Part shown: one piece after another, positions 9,001-15,262 of the stretch
Numbering within the stretch: the stretch's first letter is position 1
Layout: each line of letters opens with the position of its first letter
Assembly: GCA_002163245.1 (NCBI GenBank)
Contig: MAAL01000170.1
Location: 1 to 49,405, forward strand
Length of the DNA: 49,405 nucleotides
Source of the DNA: Gammaproteobacteria bacterium 42_54_T18
Lineage (GTDB): Bacteria > Pseudomonadota > Gammaproteobacteria > Pseudomonadales > Ketobacteraceae
Direction of reading: 5' to 3'
Notes under the pieces: model-generated
Told to the model about the DNA's origin: nothing
Databases searched by the model: none
What the model saw: only the letters and a program-made list of their open reading frames with translations
Program-made: the position numbers and the translations under genes

Positions 9001-11374
9001 CAACAGTATATTGATACACCATATTTTCAGTTGCAGACGTAATAGGTGCGGAGTTAATAACCGGCGCTTGATTCGTATTATTTATCGTTATCGTATAGCT
9101 TTGCTGCACACTTTGTTGACCATCGGTCACATTGACAATAACAAGTTCTGCACCAGAAGATGTAAAGTTTGGTTCCCAAGCGACCACACCCGATAACGGA
9201 TTTACGCTCATACCGGTAGGCGCCACACCTAACGAATATGTTAATACATCCCCATCATTATCCATTGCTACAACGTTATATTGGTAACTTTGCCCCTCTG
9301 CAATAATGGTTACCGGTATACTGGTAATTTCTGGGGACTGATTGTTATTTGTAATTGTCAGCGCAAACGTGGTGCTATCGGTATCTATGCCATCCGTTAC
9401 GGATACAGTAATAGGGCCATAAGCTCCTGCAGCATCATAATTTGGAGTAACTGTAATTTCTGATCCCGACAGTGTTACGAAACTCGGCAGACCAGTAACA
9501 CTAAATGTTAAGGCATCGTTATCGGCATCACTGGCATCTAAAGAAATTATCGCGTTGGTATTTTCTAATACAGTTTGATCAGCAATAGCGGTCAGAACAG
9601 GCGCCGCATTAAAATTACTACAGGTATCCCCTCCTCCTTGTGAGAAATTTTGGTCAACTTCTTGTTGGATTAATGCACGGCTATAAACAGCAACAAGGTG
9701 AATATCTCCCAACCAGTTACGATCCGTTCCATTTTCATTGGCAAGACCAAAAACGTAGCTGTTATTCCAATTCTCCATGCTACTTCCGATAGTAGCCGTT
9801 TTAACAAGTGTTCCGTTTTTATAGAGCTTTGCTTGACCAAGATTATCACGGGTATAAACAACGTGAGTTAATGTTGTGGTGGCATCATTTCCAGTACCAC
9901 TTAAACTCGGAGAAAGGCCGTTATTACTTGTACTTGTTGTACGTAACCGAACATCGTAATTTGTTTTATTCTGTCCTAAAGTGAAGTTACGGTTTGAGCC
10001 GTCGATTGAATACGTCACAATTCGGGCTGGGCCACTTTGTGTCGTGTTATCAGGAGTTACCCACGCCTCAATGGTTAGCTCATTACTTGCCTGTACTGCA
10101 TCAATCATTTTTAGGGGAGATGAAGCTGCACTGACAAAAGTGGCCTGATCTATCGATAATCCACCACAGGATAACCAGGAAACCTTTGATGCATCCGGTA
10201 TCGTTAAGTTAATCGGTGTGCCTACGCCTGACAAATCATTAACGGTAGTACCTGCACCCTCACTAAAATTATAAAAAAGCACTTGATTCTGAACAACACG
10301 GCCTGACGCTAACACAACAACCATTTGACTCATTTGGTCTGTTGCACCCTGGTCATCAGTCGTGACTAATGTAACAGTATATTGACCTGCATTTGCGAAA
10401 GTATGAGATATGTTCACTCCAGTAGCGCTAGAGCCATCACCAAAATCCCAAGCGTAATTAACAATACTGCCATCGACGTCATAGGATGCACCTGCATCAA
10501 AATCAACAGTATATTCCACACCATTTGTTACTTTCTCAAAACTAAAATCTGCTGAAGGTGCTTGTCCGCAGGTACCAACAACTCCCATATTCAAGTTCTG
10601 AATCACTTCTGCTGTCGATAATGCACGATCATAAACTGCAACATGAAACAATTTACCCAACCAATTACGATCTGTTCCAATCTCATTCGCTAGCGCAAAC
10701 TGCATGGTGTCATCCCAGCTTGATACTGAGCCATCAACGGTTTTTGTAACTGAGGCAACTCCATTGATATACGTTATCGCATTACCACTGGCATCACGGG
10801 TAAAAACAACGTGTGTTGGATCAATAAGGGACATCGCTACATTGGAAGAAGTTTCCACATAAGGGCTAGTGCCGTTGTCTCCGGCAGTTGTCGTTCTCAA
10901 CCGTGTTTGATAAACACCTTTATTTTGACCAAGCGTCACATTTCGCTTATAGCCACCATCCGATAAGGTAACTATTCTGGCTGGACCAGATTGGGAAGTA
11001 CTCGCAGGAGTAATCCAGGCCTCAACCGTTAACGCTTCTGATGCTTTAACACCATCAATGATTTTAGTAGCAGGTACGCCACTACTTATCAGCGCAGTAC
11101 TATTTACTGACAATCCGCCACATTCTAACCACTGGGTATTTTCGGCGTTATCGATAGTAAGGTTTAGCGCTGGCGTTACCTCAGATACATCGTTAACCGT
11201 TGAACCGCTTCCTTCCAGGAAGTTGTATTCAGCCACAAGGTCTAAAGTGACACGCGAAGGCTCAGCCGCAAAGGAGCTTGACATTACCAGCACTGAAGCC
11301 AGCACCATAGTAAAGAAAACTGACCTCACAGGTGCGCGCAGACAAGCAGAACGATTAAACAAAGCATCGGACAT
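1..11374 (-). CDS. Giant secreted RHS-repeat protein, C-terminus cut by window edge
   Basis: An open frame runs from ATG 11374 to the left edge, at least 3,790 codons. I checked the frame at several points (bases 9487, 7438, 5467, 3619, 7) and saw no stop. Approximate order by residue: signal peptide 1-37 (cleavage after FAA); LamG-type domain 45-268; PKD domain 272-355 (AWDFGDGSS); second LamG 360-581; seven or eight Ig/cadherin-like domains 587-1310; an IgGFc-binding-like module from 1313 (HEGTDFWLA) to about 1750; an invasin-like Ig domain 1752-1838; further Ig-like domains to about 2550; an RHS entry segment near 2585 (RTYDSRRRD, FGYGWSID); and dense YD/RHS repeats from about 2760. The last residues, RARYYDQGIGRF, are the usual end of an RHS core. 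RHS shells enclose a variable C-terminal domain, often a toxin; here that domain lies outside the window. The Sec signal and adhesion-type domains suggest a cell-surface or released protein, with no PAAR domain seen. Start context is weak. Confidence 0.93.
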   Translation of the reverse strand, partial: MSDALFNRSACLRAPVRSVFFTMVLASVLVMSSSFAAEPSRVTLDLVAEYNFLEGSGSTVNDVSEVTPALNLTIDNAENTQWLECGGLSVNSTALISSGVPATKIIDGVKASEALTVEAWITPASTSQSGPARIVTLSDGGYKRNVTLGQNKGVYQTRLRTTTAGDNGTSPYVETSSNVAMSLIDPTHVVFTRDASGNAITYINGVASVTKTVDGSVSSWDDTMQFALANEIGTDRNWLGKLFHVAVYDRALSTAEVIQNLNMGVVGTCGQAPSADFSFEKVTNGVEYTVDFDAGASYDVDGSIVNYAWDFGDGSSATGVNISHTFANAGQYTVTLVTTDDQGATDQMSQMVVVLASGRVVQNQVLFYNFSEGAGTTVNDLSGVGTPINLTIPDASKVSWLSCGGLSIDQATFVSAASSPLKMIDAVQASNELTIEAWVTPDNTTQSGPARIVTYSIDGSNRNFTLGQNKTNYDVRLRTTSTSNNGLSPSLSGTGNDATTTLTHVVYTRDNLGQAKLYKNGTLVKTATIGSSMENWNNSYVFGLANENGTDRNWLGDIHLVAVYSRALIQQEVDQNFSQGGGDTCSNFNAAPVLTAIADQTVLENTNAIISLDASDADNDALTFSVTGLPSFVTLSGSEITVTPNYDAAGAYGPITVSVTDGIDTDSTTFALTITNNNQSPEITSIPVTIIAEGQSYQYNVVAMDNDGDVLTYSLGVAPTGMSVNPLSGVVAWEPNFTSSGAELVIVNVTDGQQSVQQSYTITINNTNQAPVINSAPITSATENMVYQYTVVASDADGDALDYQLTAPLPGMLINTSGEISWIPTFTQSGDHTATVTASDGVLTATQSFVITVVNTNQPPVLTAITNQTVVENNTITVSLSATDADNDTLIYSVVGLPSFASLNGAEITITPGYDDAGSYGPITVTATDGVDSGTSTFTINVTNNNQAPTITSLPITTIAEGQEYQYSVIATDADGGSLTYSLSVLPAGMNISLLSGVITWTPTFNDAGAELVVVEVSDGEQSVQQSFTLTVKNTNQAPVISSTPITNASENTDYQYNVLANDPDGDALTYQLVGAPEGMSVNGGGVVSWIPSFVQSGDHAITIIVADGDLTETQSYMIAVANTNDAPKLSAIANQSVSENQTIVLTLQATDVDSDLLTYSVVGLPSFASHNNTEIIIAPNQGDEGSYGPISVSVSDGVDNHSVSFLVVVTSDNQPPEITSTPEVFVLEGDLWSYTLEASDPDDDNLMYSVVQPEALPNAMAINSLTGEVSWLTADVVPGNYEFTFVVQDDNGLTDEQSLLLEVLSTKRAATHEGTDFWLAAAKNFKLTDTVYHIYMVSQQPNVNVTIEIPILGKTESIALTQGVISTYSIPVEEFVNVSGLDTNRVLENHAIHITSTDNMSVYMLNQRKYSTDGLLGLPASSLGKQYIVGHYTTLLDAVRSPVVGIIATKDDTQVKIKASMDMFFGENVVDHEHDAVKAGDIYTLNLNAGDVYNLSARGSKVADFTGTLIDSDKPIVVLGEHDCAYVPKTHAACDHLIEQLPPIESLGVDYITAPLFGSVPDYTGSCNYGYDNCGDVFRIVAPFDDTQVYVNGVLVRQLDSQEFYEFASIKPQSIHASQPIMVLQFSSSLNRKSFKVDNTNIPRDPFMVVVPPSEQYLTKYTVNTPSYDITHNFLNVMIPTSAIDSAFLDGVAVDPAKFNVINGSAYSYAQLKVTTGSHQIESADPFGLIVYGYDSYDSYGYLGGMAFSLPAEVASLLVDVEPNQKLGESICVSASVKKTDFKPAHGVRVKFVVEGTQTTIGYAMSNQYGEAEYCYSSHQVGIDDVAVQVGNLEKTVSISWLLADSNQAPVITSLPNLSVVMEQSYNYQVEAIDPNGDLLTYSLEQAPSGMTISDTGLLEWVNVSAVEKVYQQVAVQVTDLNGAVVKQRFQLHKYKAFNTATVFKEAVHATTATVGVPYVYNTNYLDFHQDEYKYEIDVSDVDGDGPDFSLVNAPEGASIDMLSTWDYWPSCPSCRRFLHWTPTEIGDYQFELKLRDARGAETTEIRYFDVEVLPNTAPKIDSTPPTSAFVGLEYNYLIDISNDIPLGLYDNRDNLKIVLEEGPPQMSVGLVKVGANQRKYYLRWIPGDAQVDDHTIRIRLSDSVNNVDIQEFVVSVSDSNQVPVITSSPVKSAEVSRPYKYQIVAHDPDGDMLSYSLVVGVPGLEINELGLLTWEPTEQDLTDTGANYNYIIWVGVTDEKGAVTLQKFYINVKPFYNHAPEFVPAYRPKFAKLGVGFTHEVLATDREGDTPINYKISSFASGVEIDGNGVITWIPTKLGKVWMSAQAIDSLGNYASSNSEFWYLEVVPDSALLDAEIQISPTNIIDFGESVTVSVITENEASTPQVEITVDGEPVTVDAMLEIQVTPTHVGVIPVVATITDGLQTIIRETSIFVRDPADITPPVVEFNSPVNLADITAPTEIFVTAQDDNLVEVTLHYKRADKPLGDIVQIEDFVELYRGPKSFVNEAIASFDTTNLLNGTYQLLLQATDSSGLTAGVHRSVVVSGDLKVGNFSFTVVDANIPMAGFPISVSRTYDSRRRDESMDFGYGWSIDYQNLRLEENLEPTVGFYLEEQTFTMAFKSPSGFFTARAHCTYPLYKKVVTITLPNGEVETFIPKPRPSNDSLEAVGNPHCNLYTSRYMTLEFLPKGDTQSTLEAIGLGQLFLSDLDNGNLEYIDDPGVVVKVQNYKLTTKAGYVYIIDQDFGIKTITGPNGHVLTYTDSGISHSSGKSLDFIRDGDGRISDVKRSSGDLVMHYEYDANGDLEFNKDRLNAKTSYTYNGNHGLIDIVDPLNRKVMKNIYDDDGRLVGQENGDGITKSFNHNITDRTSIITDLDGRETHFNYDDRGNVKEEIKIVAGGDIVTSYTYDENDNQETKAIGGTLYTWVSEFDEDNNQLFAEDPEHNRVRYEGYNARGQEGKIFDELDRETVMEYNDRGSLEHITMPALTDPDSGEVTMLTASNVINGNGLVDSTTDLRGMVTTYTYYPSTHDWEFQKWTESNDISGTVTYTYDDNNNVKTEARERTVNNVVITETVGYDYDDRDRLTKTTYPDATYTETKYDLAGNIDQERDRFGVWTDYDYDVYGRLKLTTYVDGTTEIRGYSNEGLLESVIDRIGHETQYEYDDAARLWKTTFHNGSYTETKYTPQGWVQFEWDEKRNLTEYEYFLNGRRKAVIRYVGADEIRHGYTYYENGELHTETDPLLRVTTYNINEFDQRITTEFHNGTAAGQRYDAMGARTKQIDQNSRTTRYGYDDLGRLETVTPEVLINGQPVPDTFYTYDEVGNKLTQTDAEGRVTSWTYDYFGRVLTRELPEGMTETFTYDDSARTVAHTDFNGKTNTTYIDNQGRVDHIDYHDGNSEAYTYWDNGQVHTVTDQHGVTETAFDVRDRLDYEIKPDGTRLDYEYDDVGNREQVKVTRGTIITVTDYTFDALNRLDTVTDASGVTSYTYYDNGSLWTVTFPNGVVSEYQYNDVNQLEVLTTKDKDGVVLSSYTYGLDDTGRRDDITEADGRFTDYTYDNLYRLTDEVVTEGGSEVYNANYIYDWVGNRKYETVDGVQTEYAYDLNDRLTSQGGTVYTHDDNGNTKTETLDAVVTTYFYDAKNKMTSVDKGGVVTGYAYDSNGIRTSKTEGGVKTQFVVDLNRDYAQVLEEVVGDIETAPASVVYTYGHDLLNQGRGGDFRFYSYDGLGSTRALTDATGAITDTYSYEAFGDVLEETGTTENSYKFTGEQFDKSLDQYYLRARYYDQGIGRF
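7745..9612 (-). repeat. Three-domain (A-B-C) super-repeat of Ig/cadherin-like domains, period about 0.8 kb
   Basis: Consecutive domains of about 89 residues fall into three alternating types. Type A carries ENxT, GLPSF and GSYGPI. Type B carries AEGQ.YQY, GAELV and QSVQQS. Type C carries YQY, DGDAL.YQL, SWIP and QSGDH. They begin near residues 587 (A), 678 (B), 767 (C), 856 (A), 945 (B), 1034 (C) and 1125 (A). The unit of amplification is therefore a three-domain block of about 268 codons, present about 2.3 times. A divergent domain follows at about residue 1214. Confidence 0.8.
9632..11242 (-). repeat. LamG-PKD-LamG duplication inside the RHS gene
   Basis: Two LamG/concanavalin-like domains of about 220 residues (coding bases about 11242-10571 and 10297-9632) share the same blocks in the same order: YNF.EG.G.TVND, W..CGGLS, SGPARIVT, TLGQNK, RLRTT, THVV.TRD, TDRNWLG and VAVY.RAL. 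A PKD domain separates them. This is an internal duplication that has diverged at protein level. LamG domains commonly bind glycans or proteins, so a paired binding head is a reasonable inference. Confidence 0.8.
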
Positions 11375-11759
11375 AATAGATTCTCGAAAGATTAAAATCG
11401 GATTTTTAACGTTTAGCAGGGAGAGAGACAATACATCAACAACCGAAACAACAGTGTATTGGTGCAAAAAGGAGGTTTTAGCCAGTACCTTGGCTTTATC
11501 GGTTACCTTAGGCAACTAACGTGAGTAAAACTCCGTTTTTACTATCGGCTACTCATTGGAAGCACACGACCACATGCCTACAAAAGAGTTCCCTGATTTT
11601 CAGCGGGGAACTTATCAGCATTGGCATATGTTTTCAACGTGATTATTGTTACGACATATCGTTGCTGCACATAGTAATGTCAGCTCAACGCGCCAATGTA
11701 TATACCACGCCCATGAATACACTCAGCGACCGTATAGAAAGATAATCAAATAGGTAAAA
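11375..11759 (-). promoter_or_regulatory. 385-nt leader/intergenic region upstream of the RHS gene with two adjacent hairpins
   Basis: No convincing gene is seen here. Read on the minus strand, two small hairpins stand next to each other between about 11517 and 11479. The first has six pairs (GTTGCC/GGTAAC, one G-T, loop TAA). The second has five pairs (AGCCA/TGGCT, loop AGGTAC) and is followed by AAAACCTCC and a run of five T. This could be a structured leader, an attenuator, or a weak terminator for the small lipoprotein gene upstream. I cannot assign it to a known riboswitch class. Confidence 0.3.
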
Positions 11760-11909
11760 TCAAACACTTCTGAATTCAATGACCTGTTCCACAGCAACAA
11801 TATTACAAATATCATCGCCAAACAGGTTAGCAATATCGCAAGTAGTACAGGCTTGTAGGTTTAAAGATAGGATAATTAGTAGTGCGATTTTCTGTATTTT
11901 AGAGGTCAT
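11760..11909 (-). CDS. Small lipoprotein-like protein, 49 aa
   Basis: A short frame starts at ATG 11909 and ends with TGA at 11760. The N-terminus is MTSKIQKIALLIILSL followed by NLQACTTC. That is a positively charged start, a hydrophobic core and a good lipobox (LQAC), so it should be processed to a lipoprotein with a mature part of only about 29 residues (ending VIEFRSV). Several cysteines follow the lipobox. An AAAGGCC stretch precedes the ATG by about 7 nt and may serve as ribosome binding site. It lies between the PEP-CTERM gene and the RHS gene, all on the same strand. I do not recognise a family. It could be a remnant of a longer lipoprotein gene. Confidence 0.45.
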   Translation of the reverse strand: MTSKIQKIALLIILSLNLQACTTCDIANLFGDDICNIVAVEQVIEFRSV

Positions 11910-11981
11910 AGCCAGGCCTTTTATTATTATTGTTTAACCCATAATATCCACATTAATAAAAAGGATCAACACCACATTTAA

Positions 11982-12013
11982 GCAGGAGCCTCCCAGACTA
12001 GAGGGGCCCCTGC
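11982..12013 (-). terminator. Probable terminator of the PEP-CTERM gene
   Basis: An imperfect GC-rich inverted repeat (GCAGG...CCTGC arms with extended G/C pairing) lies directly after the stop codon at 12026. In minus-strand sense, T-rich sequence follows after a short gap. Confidence 0.45.
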
Positions 12014-12025
12014 AATCGCGCAAAC

Positions 12026-12640
12026 TTACGTATTCACTTTTTTACGAACGCCCCACAGACCTGTCAAACCTAACAGAAACAAAGACAACGTTGAAGGCTC
12101 TGGAACTTCAACAGCCCTAACCAGCCATGACGCTTCCTGACCCCAACCGGCCTCAGTAGCGTGATAGGTTGTTGCAAACGTTGTGTACACGTCATTCACC
12201 TCATCTGTGAATAGCTGCGTCATCCAACGCTCGCCTGAGTCTGCATCGACATCGGCCAACATACCCAAACTATTATTATAGGGATAAGAGCTAGCACTAG
12301 AAGGGACATAACCAATTAAATCCATCAAGACGTCCGTAGTGCTGCCATCGACGCCATCGACAATCCCACAAAAATTACCAGCAGAACAAGTCATCGCACC
12401 GAAGCCTTGCCCAAACAGTAAATTTTCCCACTGAACGCCAGTTGCGTATTCCCAACCCTCGAAAGCTCCACCGGCACCAAACTGATCAACAACCTGAGCA
12501 GATGTTAACCCCACAGTTGCCTCAAGCTTAAGCCACTCCAAACCGGAAGCCGTATCCTGAACATAATTTCCGTGATCAATTAAAGTAGCATTAACGCTAG
12601 TAGAGAAGAGAAGTGCTATTGCACAAAGTACCTTTTTCAT
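12026..12640 (-). CDS. PEP-CTERM sorting domain-containing secreted protein, 204 aa
   Basis: The protein starts with a signal peptide (MKKVLCAIALLFSTSVNA) and ends with a typical PEP-CTERM tail: VPEPSTLSLFLLGLTGLWG followed by RKK. In this family the PEP motif, transmembrane stretch and basic end are recognised by an exosortase, which cleaves the tail during export or surface anchoring. No exosortase gene is in the window. The central part (TASGLEWLKL near residue 33, GWEYATG near 65) resembles secreted proteins of the DUF1566/Lcl-like kind that often carry this tail; their function is unknown. An AAGGAG ribosome binding site precedes the ATG. Confidence 0.9.
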   Translation of the reverse strand: MKKVLCAIALLFSTSVNATLIDHGNYVQDTASGLEWLKLEATVGLTSAQVVDQFGAGGAFEGWEYATGVQWENLLFGQGFGAMTCSAGNFCGIVDGVDGSTTDVLMDLIGYVPSSASSYPYNNSLGMLADVDADSGERWMTQLFTDEVNDVYTTFATTYHATEAGWGQEASWLVRAVEVPEPSTLSLFLLGLTGLWGVRKKVNT

Positions 12641-13010
12641 TTTCTAAAACTCCTTGGCTGTATTTCATTTTAAGTAGCATCCTGCTAAAGACTCCTGCCC
12701 CCAAAAGTACCTAACATACAATACCCGCGACACTATACAGACAGAATATTATGCGCACAACATCTAGATGTCTTTCACAAACCCATCCCATCAATGATTC
12801 AACCATTACAATTTTTACACAATGCTTATACTTCCACGCAATAACCACTAAAACCAATAGACCATTAAACGCTATCACAAGACAAACCAGGCAGATTTAT
12901 CGCATACTCATAGACATCTGAACGACGTTATAAAACCCGCTCACAAGGCGATTTTATTAATCCTTGCATATCCGTGTGATCCTCGGATGTTAATACAAGG
13001 GGTAGAGAAT
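12641..13010. promoter_or_regulatory. Divergent intergenic region between the PEP-CTERM gene and hppD
   Basis: These 370 bp hold the promoters for the minus-strand PEP-CTERM gene and the plus-strand tyrosine-degradation operon. I see a perfect 12-bp palindrome ACATCTAGATGT at 12760-12771 with TAATAT about 17 bp away on the PEP-CTERM side. AAGGAG lies next to the PEP-CTERM start and AAGGGG next to the hppD start. No convincing small gene was found. Confidence 0.45.
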
Positions 13011-14099
13011 ATGGGCTCATTCCACACGGCTGCAGCACAGCCTGCATTTAACCCAACAGGCACCGAAGGTTTTGCCTTTGTTGAATTCACGTCTGCACAA
13101 CCAAATTTGTTACATACATTATTCAAAAAAATGGGATTTTCCGCAGTATCAAAACACCCACAAAAACCACTCACCTGGTATCAACAAGGCAACATTTATT
13201 TCCTGGTGAATGATCACCCCTATGGGTTTACTGCAGATTTTGAACAACGTCATGGTTCTTCTGCCTGTGCGATGGCGTTTAGTGTCAAAGATGCATCACA
13301 GGCTTACCAATATGCAATTAGTCATGGGGCGCATCAATGCTTACCCCACAGCCTTGAATTTCAGGTGCCGGCAATCTACGGCATTGGCGACAGTGTGTTA
13401 TATCTTGTCGATTCAAACAATAATCCGGCAATTCATTCTAGCCATTTTAAACAACTACCTTCCTCGTCCGAATTCACGAATATTCCCACTGTTGGCTTAC
13501 TCGAAATGGATCACCTCACTCACAATGTCTTTCAAGGAAAAATGGATAGCTGGGCAGGTTTTTACCAAGATATTTTTAACTTTCATGAAATACGATATTT
13601 TGACATCAAAGGGAAACACACTGGCCTGTTAAGTCGAGCCATGACCAGCCCCTGCGGTAAAATTAAGATCCCAATCAATGAGGCTACCGATCAGCAATCA
13701 CAGATTGAGGAATACTTAAGAGACTACAACGGTGAAGGTATTCAACACATAGCGTTAACCACCAATGACATCATCAACACCGTTAAACAGCTAAAATCTA
13801 ATGGCATCGAGTTTATGGAGGTGCCGGATAGCTATTACGATATGATTGAACAAAGGCTACCTGGACACCAACATGATATTAATCAACTGAGAGAACATGC
13901 CATTTTAATTGACGGCCATAAAGAAAACGGGCGCTGGAAGATACTATTACAAATTTTTACTAACACCGTCATTGGCCCCATTTTTTTTGAAATCATTCAA
14001 CGGTTAGGTGACGAGGGTTTTGGGGAAGGAAACTTTCAAGCGTTATTTGAAGCCATGGAAAATGATCAAATTCGACGAGGCATTATTAAACCAGAGTAA
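13011..14099 (+). CDS. hppD: 4-hydroxyphenylpyruvate dioxygenase
   Basis: This Fe(II) enzyme converts 4-hydroxyphenylpyruvate to homogentisate, the entry step of tyrosine and phenylalanine breakdown through the homogentisate pathway. The 362-residue protein has the two vicinal-oxygen-chelate halves. The C-terminal half carries the iron ligands in their usual contexts: His168 (MDHLTHNV), His246 (GEGIQHIAL) and Glu327 (FFEIIQR), followed by GDEGFGEGNFQALFE, a family hallmark. I chose ATG 13011 over the upstream ATG 12987 because AAGGGG lies at the right distance and the protein then starts like known bacterial homologues. It is the first gene of a four-gene operon; hmgA begins 5 bp after the stop. 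No HmgR-type regulator is adjacent. Confidence 0.96.
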   Translation: MGSFHTAAAQPAFNPTGTEGFAFVEFTSAQPNLLHTLFKKMGFSAVSKHPQKPLTWYQQGNIYFLVNDHPYGFTADFEQRHGSSACAMAFSVKDASQAYQYAISHGAHQCLPHSLEFQVPAIYGIGDSVLYLVDSNNNPAIHSSHFKQLPSSSEFTNIPTVGLLEMDHLTHNVFQGKMDSWAGFYQDIFNFHEIRYFDIKGKHTGLLSRAMTSPCGKIKIPINEATDQQSQIEEYLRDYNGEGIQHIALTTNDIINTVKQLKSNGIEFMEVPDSYYDMIEQRLPGHQHDINQLREHAILIDGHKENGRWKILLQIFTNTVIGPIFFEIIQRLGDEGFGEGNFQALFEAMENDQIRRGIIKPE

Positions 14100-14104
14100 C
14101 GCAC

Positions 14105-15250
14105 ATGAAAGATTGGATTCGATTCCCCAAAAGCTCCGGAGAATGTTCACGACAAGCTCACGCGGATTTCCCCGCAGGAGCGCCTTATGAGCGCGAAGTG
14201 AGTCGTGATGGATTTTATGGCCCCGCCACACATATCCATCACCGTCATGCCCCTACTGACTGGAGTCATTGGCAAGGTAGCTGTCGACCTCGAGCATATG
14301 ATCTCAGCCGGTGGCCACAACACCAGAATTCACTGTGGCAAGTTCAACCTATTCTACACAATGCAGATTGCCAATTACAATTCTGGACATTAACCTCCTC
14401 TATGCAACACCTATTACGTAATGCCGATGGCGATCAATTATTGTTTGTGCATAAGGGTGATGGCCAACTATTTTGTGATTATGGTGAACTTACGTTTTCT
14501 GAAGGTGACTATCTACTAATACCCCGCGGAACCTTATGGCGAATTTCTTGTAAAAATGAGATTTCACTTTTCACCATTGAAGCCACGGACCAACGTTTTG
14601 CGTTGCCAGACAAGGGGATTGTTGGGCAACACGCCATCTTTGATTGCAATGCCATCATCACAGCAGAGATCAATCAATGCTTTCTCGCTCAGCAAGATGA
14701 AGAAAGCTGGTCAGTTGAGGTTAAACATAACCAACAAATATCAACTATCCGCTACCCCTTCAATCCACTGGATGCCATTGGTTGGCACGGTGATGTTTGT
14801 GCCTTAAAAATCAACTGGCGTGATATACGACCATTGATGAGCCATCGATATCACTTACCCCCTTCTGCCCATAGCACCTTTGTTGCCGATAACTTTGTAG
14901 TTTGCACCTTTGTTCCCCGACCTTTTGAGAGCGACCCTGGCGCTTTAAAAGTTCCGTTTTATCATAGCAATGAGGATTATGATGAAATAATTTTTTATCA
15001 TCAAGGTGAGTTTTTTAGTCGAGATCATATTTATCCCGGCATGTTAAGTTTTCATCCGAGAGGATTCACTCATGGCCCTCACCCCAAAGCTTACAAAAAC
15101 TCCTTTTCCCAACAACACCAACAAACCAACGAGGTGGCTGTAATGATTGATACACGTAAGTCAATGATGGCCATCAGCGAAGAGGAAGGCTTACCTAACA
15201 ACATTGAATGGAAGGGCTATGTCGATAGCTGGAAAAGCCATGAAAAATAG
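14105..15250 (+). CDS. hmgA: Homogentisate 1,2-dioxygenase
   Basis: This enzyme opens the ring of homogentisate with O2 to give 4-maleylacetoacetate. The 381-residue protein is of the shorter bacterial type (the Pseudomonas enzyme is about 430 residues). Visible features are a cupin-like segment in the middle (VHKGDGQLFCDYGE near residue 117) and a C-terminal half with VPFYHSNEDYDEIIFYHQGE and FHPRGFTHGPHP, which supply the His/Glu iron ligands of the family. The start is 5 bp behind hppD, with GAG about 8 nt upstream. Position between hppD and fahA supports the assignment. Confidence 0.93.
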   Translation: MKDWIRFPKSSGECSRQAHADFPAGAPYEREVSRDGFYGPATHIHHRHAPTDWSHWQGSCRPRAYDLSRWPQHQNSLWQVQPILHNADCQLQFWTLTSSMQHLLRNADGDQLLFVHKGDGQLFCDYGELTFSEGDYLLIPRGTLWRISCKNEISLFTIEATDQRFALPDKGIVGQHAIFDCNAIITAEINQCFLAQQDEESWSVEVKHNQQISTIRYPFNPLDAIGWHGDVCALKINWRDIRPLMSHRYHLPPSAHSTFVADNFVVCTFVPRPFESDPGALKVPFYHSNEDYDEIIFYHQGEFFSRDHIYPGMLSFHPRGFTHGPHPKAYKNSFSQQHQQTNEVAVMIDTRKSMMAISEEEGLPNNIEWKGYVDSWKSHEK

Positions 15251-15262
15251 GGGTACCACATC

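Noticed and set aside
7745-9612. CRISPR-like array
   Set aside because: The periodicity is 268 codons at protein level with diverged copies, not short identical repeats with spacers.
251-9861. Many 60-145 codon frames, mostly plus-strand, within the RHS region
   Set aside because: They are shadows of the long repetitive minus-strand gene and show the mirrored codons of YD and Ig repeats.
11479-11517. GEMM-type c-di-GMP riboswitch
   Set aside because: Only a partial likeness to the second half of the motif; the first conserved half and the P1 pairing are absent. Kept only as an unassigned structured leader.
11521-11745. Plus-strand 74-codon frame with a GTG start
   Set aside because: No ribosome binding site, no protein-like pattern, and it lies in the leader of the RHS gene on the other strand.
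13210-13632. 140-codon frame inside hppD
   Set aside because: Out-of-frame reading of a certain gene; no independent start signal.
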